This document shows, one piece after another, positions 1-5,107 of a stretch of 11,599 bases of DNA. Position 1 is the first letter of the stretch. Each line of letters starts with the position of its first letter. Where the stretch lies: contig JACRKK010000074.1 of the NCBI GenBank assembly GCA_016219795.1, forward strand, positions 1 through 11,599, read 5' to 3'. Origin of the DNA: Candidatus Woesearchaeota archaeon. GTDB taxonomy: Archaea > Nanobdellota > Nanobdellia > Woesearchaeales > JACRKL01. The position numbers were made by a program, and so were the translations under genes. Below the pieces are notes generated by a model. The model did no database searches. It had not been told where the DNA came from and saw only the letters and a list, made by a program, of their open reading frames with translations.

Positions 1-142
1 GATTCCACTATATTTGAACAATGGTTAGCTAATGGAATCGCAGGGTGTTAAGAACCACATGATTAATAGTGAATATAAATGGTGGTTCTTAACATATAAT
101 AGCGGAAGAAAATCCATTAATTATTTAGTTCCGCTATTATAT
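1..142. repeat. Tandem series of three inverted repeats with unrelated stems
   Basis: Three perfect inverted repeats follow one another. The first pairs GATTCCA (1-7) with TGGAATC (33-39) and may extend beyond the window edge. The second pairs the 13-base arm 46-58 (TGTTAAGAACCAC) with 82-94. The third pairs the 14-base arm 94-107 (ATATAATAGCGGAA) with 129-142. Repeats two and three are each 49 bases long and share base 94. Loops are 25, 23 and 21 bases, and the centres lie 50 and 48 bases apart. Stem sequences differ between units, so this is not a CRISPR array. A T-rich stretch at 142-160 follows the last hairpin, so that one could end a plus-strand transcript entering from the left. It also lies only 10 bases past the stop of the minus-strand GAPDH-like gene. 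The pairing is read directly from the sequence; the function is unknown. Confidence 0.8.
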
Positions 143-152
143 TTCTCTTTTT

Positions 153-1172
153 TTATTTCTTGTAGTCCCATACAAATCCTGCATGGGCATCAGTAGCTCT
201 CATGGCGTCGAGAGGTGGCATATTCCTGGCAAGCATGCGTATGCTGTCTATCAATGAGAGGGAGGTTATTCTACGGGAATCCACAAAGAGAGAGAGGATA
301 TAGGGTCCACCTTCTGTTTGTCTTGCGGTGTAGGGGAAGACAACTATCGGGGCGATGTCCCTTCCCATCTGCAGCGCAGCATTCCTTTCTGTTTCAATGT
401 CTGCTGTTGATTTCCAGGATGCCGGAGCAATGAGGGTGCGTGGCGTTGCCTGCAGGATCTCAAGCACTCTTTCTTGTGTGAGTGCTGGTTCTGCATCAAG
501 TCTGAGGGTGAGGGCATAGTACACCAGGCCAGGCATCTCATAAACCGCTCCCACGGAAAACCCTTTTTCAGGAAGGGCTTTTCTCATCTCACTGATGAGA
601 TAATCAGGGTATTGCTCTCGTCCCAGATAGGTTGCATGGATTTCTTTGGCGCGCGGCTTGATATGGAGGGGCTTGGAATATTGCATCATGACATCCAGAT
701 CCAGCCTTCTAATCGCTCCATTGAGGTGAGTGAGGACATTGGTGAGCGTGGTGATGATGCAGTCTCCCTGCCGAAAAACATGGGGAGGGTTGTGTTCCCC
801 ACCTTCTAGAAGAGGCAGGGAGATGAGTCTCCCATACGGAAATTCTCCTGATTGAACAATAACCGGATATGGTGCAATCCTATGTTTATCATCCCATTTC
901 TTTGCTTCGCCAGGGGTTTTGGTGTCGACAAGGACATCTATCAATTCTTCTAATGATCTGTCCGGCTCTTTGATAAATATGTGCGGCGGAGCATAGTCTG
1001 CTTTCCATCCTCTGATGAGTGTATTTTTCTCCTCAGCATTCAGAACTATGGCAACGGCAACTTCCATATCCTGTTGTTTTGGGAGCGCATAGTACAGCCG
1101 TTCTCCAAGGGACCCCATGCCACGGATGCCTACCCTCATTTTTGGATTGTCCATTAAGGAGGATGGATGCAA
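153..1172 (-). CDS. Divergent archaeal-type glyceraldehyde-3-phosphate dehydrogenase-like protein
   Basis: The 339 residues match the length and order of archaeal GAPDH, which oxidises and phosphorylates glyceraldehyde 3-phosphate in the cytoplasm. Residues 13-23 hold the nucleotide-binding turn GxGxxG (G18-M-G20-S-L-G23). Residues 105-115 resemble the QGGE-type loop. C138 occupies the place of the catalytic cysteine, although the usual SCNTTGL surrounding is changed to DCIITTL. Residues 215-250 align with the strand and helix that end in TPR. Residues 253-335 follow the C-terminal STAEI...GR...NK-A pattern. The archaeal MHxH segment, which carries the catalytic histidine, reads VYYA (217-220), so the enzyme may be inactive or altered. 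Candidate starts are codons 1, 7 and 12, and none has a Shine-Dalgarno sequence. An A/T box at 1178-1183 is 26-27 bases before codon 7 (1154), which would suit a leaderless start there. Family assignment is from motif order by eye, not from a search. Confidence 0.72.
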   Translation of the reverse strand: MHPSSLMDNPKMRVGIRGMGSLGERLYYALPKQQDMEVAVAIVLNAEEKNTLIRGWKADYAPPHIFIKEPDRSLEELIDVLVDTKTPGEAKKWDDKHRIAPYPVIVQSGEFPYGRLISLPLLEGGEHNPPHVFRQGDCIITTLTNVLTHLNGAIRRLDLDVMMQYSKPLHIKPRAKEIHATYLGREQYPDYLISEMRKALPEKGFSVGAVYEMPGLVYYALTLRLDAEPALTQERVLEILQATPRTLIAPASWKSTADIETERNAALQMGRDIAPIVVFPYTARQTEGGPYILSLFVDSRRITSLSLIDSIRMLARNMPPLDAMRATDAHAGFVWDYKK

Positions 1173-1203
1173 TCTGATTATAAGGCTGATGACTGTTTAG
1201 CAA

Positions 1204-1214
1204 CATTTATATAG
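1204..1214. promoter_or_regulatory. TATA box shared by divergent genes
   Basis: TTTATATA at 1206-1213 is centred about 27 bases before the ATG at 1237, the distance expected for an archaeal TATA box driving a leaderless transcript. The same bases read TATATAAA on the minus strand and could serve the GAPDH-like gene. A second minus-strand box, TTATAA at 1183-1178, is another candidate. Divergent genes sharing a 64-base gap suggests they are expressed together. Confidence 0.6.
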
Positions 1215-1236
1215 AACTTGGCAATATTGTGTCAAA

Positions 1237-1899
1237 ATGACATCAATAACCCACCATGTCTGGGATGAGATCAACAAAGACGTTATCGTCAGAAGAGCAC
1301 TTGCCAAGGATATTGTAAGCATGAAGGCGCTTGCCATTCATCTGCTGCGCACCAAGCGGGTTGATGCTTCTGTTGATGCACTCATCAGTGCCATCCGGCG
1401 CTACAAGGAAGAGCAGCCTCTGGAGGCAAAATATGAGCGTGCTCAGGAGGTGCTGCAAAAGGCAGAAAACATTCGGATTACCACTAATCTTGTGGTCATC
1501 ACCCTCCAGAAAACCAAGCGTACCCCTCAATATCTCGAGGAGATATTCAAACTCATTAAATATGATGAAGGCGATGTCCTCTTCATCAGCCAGGGTGAGG
1601 ATGCTATTAAACTAATCACCCACGAGAAGAGGACGAAAGATGTGCTGCGTATCGTTCCGTCCCCTGAAGTTCTATTTACTCAAAAAGATGTTGCAAAGAT
1701 AAACTTAAAGCTGCCGGAGGAGGCCATCAAAACGCCGGGCATCATCTCGTTTCTTTCCACTGAACTGACGATTAACAATATCAATATTCTCCAGATCATG
1801 AGCGGGATTCCTGAAGTTGTTGTTTTTGTCAAGGATGATGATGTCGTGAAGTCCTATGAGATCATCTTTGGCCTGACGAGAAAAAAAGGCAGGAAGTAG
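1237..1899 (+). CDS. ACT-domain protein
   Basis: This 220-residue cytoplasmic protein has no signal peptide or membrane segment. Residues 1-75 are helical, with a possible helix-turn-helix around 20-40. Residues 78-135 and 153-213 look like two alpha/beta units. The second, with the pattern strand, ST-E-INNINI-x-Q, strand, VxFVKDDD and helix KSYEII, fits the ACT fold that binds amino acids in aspartate kinase and in regulators. No kinase or other enzyme domain is attached, so a ligand-sensing regulatory role is the natural inference. The start is supported by a TATA box 27 bases upstream and the absence of a leader. The gene ends 3 bases from the convergent TrmB-type gene, so the two transcripts probably overlap at their 3' ends. 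No ligand or target can be named from sequence. Confidence 0.7.
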   Translation: MTSITHHVWDEINKDVIVRRALAKDIVSMKALAIHLLRTKRVDASVDALISAIRRYKEEQPLEAKYERAQEVLQKAENIRITTNLVVITLQKTKRTPQYLEEIFKLIKYDEGDVLFISQGEDAIKLITHEKRTKDVLRIVPSPEVLFTQKDVAKINLKLPEEAIKTPGIISFLSTELTINNINILQIMSGIPEVVVFVKDDDVVKSYEIIFGLTRKKGRK

Positions 1900-1902
1900 G
1901 TA

Positions 1903-2661
1903 TTATGCGTTGGATGCTTTGCTCCATAACAGTTCAAAATATGTTCTGAATCCCTGCACAATCTCAGCGTTGTGGATAAGGAATCCAATGGGGTTTTTGC
2001 ACCACAAAACGATGAATGTCTTTTCCTTATAGAATGTAATCTGGACGTTAGTGATGAGCTCTTTAGGAAGAAGCCGCACTTCACTACATTGCTTTGTTGC
2101 AGGAACAATAATCTCTTTAACACTTGCATTGGCAAGCATGAGAACTTTAATTCCTTTTTTTGCCCGTTCACTATGGTACCTCTGAAAAAATGGTCGTAAT
2201 CCTACAACTTCTTCCATCCCATAGCCTGCACCAATCACATAATATTGCTCGCCTTTTTTTAAGTCGTCAAGAATATTCATGAACAAATTAGTAACGCCTT
2301 TCTTTCCCTCATAGATTTCTGCGCTTCTTTTTTCTGCGCCCATCTTCTGCTTGAGCATGAGTTGCGGCAGAAGCTGCATCACTTTTTGTTTTTTCTCTGC
2401 CAGTTCCTGCTCTTTCTCTTCGACGTAATTGAGGATGCGTTTTGGGTCAGATGCCTGAAACTGCTTGACACCGCCTTTCATGGCATGGCCCACCAACCCT
2501 TTTTTTGTCAGGCGGTCTAAGATAGCATACACCTTTGATGCTGAGATGCCCGATTGCTTTACAAGCGGGCCTGTGGTGGTGGTTCCAATCTCTAGGAGCG
2601 TAAGATAGACTTTGGTCTCACCGTCGGTAAGGCCAATCTCTTCTAAGAGTTTGGTGTCCAT
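1903..2661 (-). CDS. TrmB-family transcriptional regulator
   Basis: The 252 residues have the standard TrmB layout. A winged helix-turn-helix lies at about 8-75, with recognition-helix region SGISASKVYAILDRLTKKGLV (about 37-57). A helical linker at 76-110 is rich in Lys, Glu and Gln and probably dimerises the protein. A C-terminal effector domain at 112-250 starts with the family-typical EIYEGKKGV. TrmB proteins of archaea sense sugars or related metabolites and switch glycolytic, gluconeogenic or transport genes. The start is supported by TTTATATG at 2691-2684, centred 26-27 bases upstream, which implies a leaderless mRNA. The gene is divergent from the beta-barrel-like gene, and a palindrome sits between their promoters, so it could control that gene and itself. 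The nearby GAPDH-like gene makes a link to central carbon metabolism plausible but unproven. Confidence 0.9.
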   Translation of the reverse strand: MDTKLLEEIGLTDGETKVYLTLLEIGTTTTGPLVKQSGISASKVYAILDRLTKKGLVGHAMKGGVKQFQASDPKRILNYVEEKEQELAEKKQKVMQLLPQLMLKQKMGAEKRSAEIYEGKKGVTNLFMNILDDLKKGEQYYVIGAGYGMEEVVGLRPFFQRYHSERAKKGIKVLMLANASVKEIIVPATKQCSEVRLLPKELITNVQITFYKEKTFIVLWCKNPIGFLIHNAEIVQGFRTYFELLWSKASNA

Positions 2662-2683
2662 ATTTTTGGGAAAGCAGGTGCGG

Positions 2684-2693
2684 CATATAAATG
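2684..2693 (-). promoter_or_regulatory. TATA box of the TrmB-type gene
   Basis: Read on the minus strand, CATTTATATG has its centre 26-27 bases before the ATG at 2661. There is no Shine-Dalgarno sequence in the intervening bases, so a leaderless mRNA is likely. Confidence 0.6.
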
Positions 2694-2701
2694 TTTCTAT
2701 C

Positions 2702-2727
2702 TTTAACCCCCTTAGGGGGGAATTAAA
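2702..2727. promoter_or_regulatory. GC-rich palindrome, probable operator
   Basis: CCCCCTTAGGGGG (2707-2719) is a perfect palindrome about its central T. It is flanked by TTTAA (2702-2706) and, after three extra bases, TTAAA (2723-2727). It lies between the TATA boxes of two divergent genes, immediately upstream of the TTTATATA that serves the plus-strand gene, in the position of the BRE. A dimeric regulator bound here would affect both promoters. The neighbouring TrmB-type protein is the obvious candidate. The palindrome is read directly; its role is inferred. Confidence 0.5.
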
Positions 2728-2735
2728 TTTATATA
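2728..2735 (+). promoter_or_regulatory. TATA box of the beta-barrel-like gene
   Basis: TTTATATA would place transcription start near 2757, giving a leader of about 15 bases. That leader contains GGTGGT (2761-2766), five bases before the ATG at 2772 and complementary to the archaeal 16S rRNA tail. Unlike several of its neighbours, this gene therefore seems to use a short leader with a ribosome-binding site. Confidence 0.6.
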
Positions 2736-2771
2736 CTTTCTTTAATGATTAGTACTTAAAGGTGGTAAATT

Positions 2772-3587
2772 ATGAAACAACTAATATCCATAGGACTTTT
2801 GGCAGCAGCCATTGCAGCAGGTGCAGCTTCTGTGGCAGAAGCAGAAATTGGGGAGGCCCTGCAGGGAGCACCTCCCGGTCAAATACAGATAGTGGGGACA
2901 GTATCGCATACTGACAAGGCTGTTGACCAGGTAGGGAATGAAAAAGAGAATAAAGTGGATGGCAGGCGTCTTGATCTTACCCTTAAAGGAAAAACAAAGC
3001 CCGTTGTCGGACCAATGGGACTTTTCGGTGCAGTAAGTGTACCCTTTATCTCAACAAATAACCGGACCATTGACCAGTCTGTAGCAGGAGTGGGAGATGT
3101 AATTTTTGAGGCAGGTCCTTACTTTAGGTTAGGAGAGCATTGGAATCTAATGACTACTGGAAGAGTTTCTCTTCCTACTGGAAGCAACGATCCAAAACGC
3201 AAGGTCAATTTAGGATCAGGTCAAACAGATAGTGGAGCTTCTCTTAAGGTGAGTGGAGTTTATGGGCCGCTCACCATAGATTCAGTAACCGATTATAATC
3301 ATAAGGGTGGAGTACCAAAAGATTCGCTTGGAGAAAAATTTACTCTTGCAGGGAAATACAAGAAGTGGCAGTTTGGTACTGAAAACACTTTCACCTATGG
3401 GCTTGACGGGAGTAGGAAATTTACTACTGGACCGCTTGTCCGCTACAATTTCAAGGAGGGTATACATCTGACTGGTGTTTTTGGGAAGGATGTGCATGCC
3501 CAAGGGCCCTATCAGGGAAGAACACCCGAAGGATATTCAACCAGCCTGCGCTTCCGGATGCCTCTGAAGATTCCTGGAAGAAAATAA
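2772..3587 (+). CDS. Secreted protein resembling bacterial outer-membrane beta-barrel transporters
   Basis: The 271-residue product starts with a clear Sec signal peptide (MKQ, then the hydrophobic stretch 4-20, with a likely cut after VAEA, residue 24). The rest has no membrane helix and is made of short alternating strands rich in Gly, Thr, Ser and aromatic residues. The order GVGD (106-109), PYFRLGEHWNL, RVSLPTGS (131-138) and LGSGQTDSG (147-155), followed by repeated strand pairs, resembles the Phenol_MetA_deg-type outer-membrane barrel family as I remember it, which is common in Gram-negative bacteria. The C-terminus (RFRMPLKIPGRK) lacks the final aromatic residue usual for bacterial outer-membrane proteins. 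The promoter looks archaeal, so if the relationship holds this may be an acquired gene or a cell-envelope barrel in an archaeon. It could instead be a soluble beta-sandwich surface protein. The start is fixed by GGTGGT five bases before the ATG. Confidence 0.6.
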   Translation: MKQLISIGLLAAAIAAGAASVAEAEIGEALQGAPPGQIQIVGTVSHTDKAVDQVGNEKENKVDGRRLDLTLKGKTKPVVGPMGLFGAVSVPFISTNNRTIDQSVAGVGDVIFEAGPYFRLGEHWNLMTTGRVSLPTGSNDPKRKVNLGSGQTDSGASLKVSGVYGPLTIDSVTDYNHKGGVPKDSLGEKFTLAGKYKKWQFGTENTFTYGLDGSRKFTTGPLVRYNFKEGIHLTGVFGKDVHAQGPYQGRTPEGYSTSLRFRMPLKIPGRK

Positions 3588-3600
3588 CGTGCATCCTGAC

Positions 3601-3690
3601 ATGATACCCGGACTCACTCCGGAGCAGGCAAAGTAAGTACAAGCCCAGATAGCAGGCTATGAGGCAATAACGCAGACGCAAGAGGTTTCT
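3601..3690 (+). other. Possible original N-terminus of the methyltransferase, interrupted by TAA
   Basis: An ATG at 3601, 13 bases after the preceding stop, is in the same frame as the methyltransferase. It encodes MIPGLTPEQAK, then TAA (3634-3636), then the open sequence VQAQIAGYEAITQTQEVS leading straight into VPFGKD at codon GTG 3691. The residues on both sides of the stop read as one plausible protein. A single C-to-T change (CAA to TAA) would explain the stop. It could be a recent nonsense mutation, a sequencing error, or chance coding-like sequence before the true GTG start. Confidence 0.45.
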
Positions 3691-4338
3691 GTGCCTTTTG
3701 GCAAAGATACTTTGTTGCATTTGGTGGTTTTTCCGCATGTAGCAAATCCCACTATCATGAATTCAGGAGTACAGCTGGCAACATACATCGCACAGCATCC
3801 TGAACTTGTATCAGGAAAGGTAGTTACTGATATGGGCACCGGATGCGGCATCCAGGGAATTGTTGCAGCATTGCTTGGAGCACAGAAAGTGTATATGGCA
3901 GATATTGATATGGGGGCTGTGGCCAATGCACAGCTGAATGTCATCCATCATGATCTGGAGAAAAAATGTGAAGTTTTCCAAGGCGACCTCTTTGCAAACT
4001 ATGGCACGCGGCCAAAATCACAAGTGCAGATTTTCAACCACCCGTATTTCAGCGCAGAGCCCATTGCGGGAAAAGACTGGACACGCATGATGCTTGGCGG
4101 CACAGAACTTCTTGGTCGTTATCTGGCAGAAGTACCGCTCTATTCAACTCCTGACTGTAGATACATACTTTCTTGGCTTCCGCTTGCAGGCAACCTCCAT
4201 GGAGTGGATAATGACCCTGCAAAGAGAGCATCTGCGTATGGTTTTGAAGTCGTGCAGGAAGTTGAGCAGGCGCCGGTAAGCAGAGGACTGCAACGACATC
4301 CTTTCATCATTTATGAATTGATAAAGAGCAATACCTAA
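3691..4338 (+). CDS. Class I SAM-dependent methyltransferase
   Basis: The 215-residue protein has the Rossmann methyltransferase core. Motif I, VVTDMGTGCGIQG (44-56), binds S-adenosylmethionine, and an acidic turn follows in VYMADIDMGAV (67-77). IFNHPYF (114-120) occupies the position of the NPPY motif used by amino-methylating enzymes such as HemK/PrmC and small-domain rRNA methyltransferases. The change of the first Pro to His is unusual. The C-terminal half ends in strands typical of the fold (ILSWLPL, FIIYELI). The target, protein glutamine or nucleic-acid base, cannot be decided. GTG 3691 has GAGGT (3682-3686) only four bases upstream. The frame is open back to a TAA at 3634 and seems to continue to an ATG at 3601, so the N-terminus is uncertain. 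It follows the barrel gene closely and may be transcribed with it. Confidence 0.75.
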   Translation: MPFGKDTLLHLVVFPHVANPTIMNSGVQLATYIAQHPELVSGKVVTDMGTGCGIQGIVAALLGAQKVYMADIDMGAVANAQLNVIHHDLEKKCEVFQGDLFANYGTRPKSQVQIFNHPYFSAEPIAGKDWTRMMLGGTELLGRYLAEVPLYSTPDCRYILSWLPLAGNLHGVDNDPAKRASAYGFEVVQEVEQAPVSRGLQRHPFIIYELIKSNT

Positions 4339-4343
4339 CTCCC

Positions 4344-4838
4344 TCACTTCTTAGCAGGCTGTTGACTTTGCTGAAAAAAAGAAGAAACGGTCTGACGGAC
4401 ATACTCAGCTCCGCTTTGGACATAGGGCTTTGCAGCCTCCACAGCTTCACCTATCCATCCCGTTACTATTCCTGCATACTCCAGTGCTGTTTTCTCAGGC
4501 GGTGTCAAAGGATCAGGTGGCGGCGGCTGGAGAAATCCTCTGGGGAGTTCTCCTCTTACTTTCTCACCAGGCACTAATTTATCCCCATACACCAAATATT
4601 TTGACTCTCCTGAGGGTTTAAGTCTATAAAACGTCATACCTCTAGGATCAAAATGCATCTCTCCTTTTTCTTGGCATAATTTTCGAAGTTTGTCCCCTAT
4701 TACAAAATAATCCTTATCATTTTCTTTTGGACTGATGGTATACTCTAAACCTCCGTAAACATTATTTTCTCTACTCTCTTGAGATAGGGGAGCACGGGGT
4801 TGATACTTGAAAGGTCCAAGAGTGGTTACATAATTCAT
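4344..4838 (-). CDS. Protein of unknown function with a repeated YxVxGDKL motif
   Basis: I do not recognise this 164-residue protein. Residues 44-51 (YFVIGDKL) and 81-88 (YLVYGDKL) are near copies spaced 37 residues apart, suggesting two small repeated units. They recall the YxVxxGDxL start of LysM domains, but one residue is missing and the rest does not fit well. A proline-rich linker (PPPPDPLTPP, 104-113) leads into a mostly helical tail with a Gln/Lys-rich end. There is no signal peptide and no certain membrane segment. Its ATG overlaps the stop of the upstream small membrane protein in an ATGA, so the two are almost certainly translated in sequence and probably act together. Its stop lies five bases from the convergent methyltransferase gene. 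Confidence 0.6.
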   Translation of the reverse strand: MNYVTTLGPFKYQPRAPLSQESRENNVYGGLEYTISPKENDKDYFVIGDKLRKLCQEKGEMHFDPRGMTFYRLKPSGESKYLVYGDKLVPGEKVRGELPRGFLQPPPPDPLTPPEKTALEYAGIVTGWIGEAVEAAKPYVQSGAEYVRQTVSSFFQQSQQPAKK

Positions 4839-5014
4839 ATCCGCTGCATTTCTATCGCAGTTGTATGCTCCTGAACCCTCCAGGCTTCATAGCCAACCGC
4901 TGACAGGGCAGCAGCAGCAAGAATAAGCGTCAGGCGAGGATGCCTTCGTGCAAAGCTTTGTTTCTTTCTTACGCTTTTCTTTTTCACTTTTTTCTCCTTA
5001 GGGAATCCTAGCAT
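4835..5014 (-). CDS. Small single-span membrane protein (59 aa)
   Basis: From the ATG at 5014 the frame encodes 59 residues. A strongly basic N-terminus (KEKKVKKKSVRKK, 6-18, then FARRHPR) is followed by one hydrophobic helix, LTLILAAAALSAVGY (28-42), and a short polar tail. Positive charges before the helix predict the N-terminus in the cytoplasm. TTTTTAAAG on the minus strand (5045-5037) is centred 27 bases before this ATG, which suits a leaderless start. A GTG at 4987 in the same frame has AAGGAG (4999-4994) six bases upstream and would give a 50-residue form. The stop TGA overlaps the ATG of the next gene (ATGA, 4838-4835). That overlap, the ribosome site and the membrane topology together argue that it is real. 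Its function is unknown; it could anchor or recruit the 164-residue protein at the membrane. Confidence 0.65.
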   Translation of the reverse strand: MLGFPKEKKVKKKSVRKKQSFARRHPRLTLILAAAALSAVGYEAWRVQEHTTAIEMQRI

Positions 5015-5036
5015 TTTTGCAGGGGGAAACGCACTC

Positions 5037-5046
5037 CTTTAAAAAG
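5037..5046 (-). promoter_or_regulatory. TATA-like box of the small membrane protein operon
   Basis: On the minus strand CTTTTTAAAG is centred about 27 bases before the ATG at 5014, the same spacing as at neighbouring leaderless genes. It is 32 bases away from the opposing TATA box at 5078-5086, so two divergent promoters share this gap. Confidence 0.45.
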
Positions 5047-5077
5047 AATACTATCTACAGAACTGTTTGTGAGTAAG

Positions 5078-5086
5078 TTTATATAA
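5078..5086 (+). promoter_or_regulatory. TATA box of the EreA/ChaN-like gene
   Basis: TTTATATAA is centred 26 bases before the ATG at 5108. No Shine-Dalgarno sequence precedes the ATG, so the mRNA is probably leaderless. Confidence 0.6.
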
Positions 5087-5107
5087 TATCATCCATTCAC
5101 CCAAAAG

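Noticed and set aside
1..142. CRISPR array
   Set aside because: No sequence is repeated in direct orientation; each unit is self-complementary with its own arms.
474..809. Plus-strand 111-residue frame opposite the GAPDH-like gene
   Set aside because: It lies wholly inside a better-supported gene, and its translation has no recognisable family pattern, promoter or ribosome site.
2707..2719. Palindrome as an intrinsic terminator
   Set aside because: It lies between two outward-facing promoters, has a one- to three-base loop and no T-run in either direction that would end a visible transcript.
3634..3636. Stop codon read as pyrrolysine or selenocysteine
   Set aside because: The codon is TAA; pyrrolysine uses TAG and selenocysteine uses TGA.
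4838..5014. Small protein as a class III (prepilin) signal peptide pilin
   Set aside because: It has a basic N-terminus and a hydrophobic helix but no Lys/Arg-Gly cleavage pattern followed by Gln and a Glu at position five, and it is too short.
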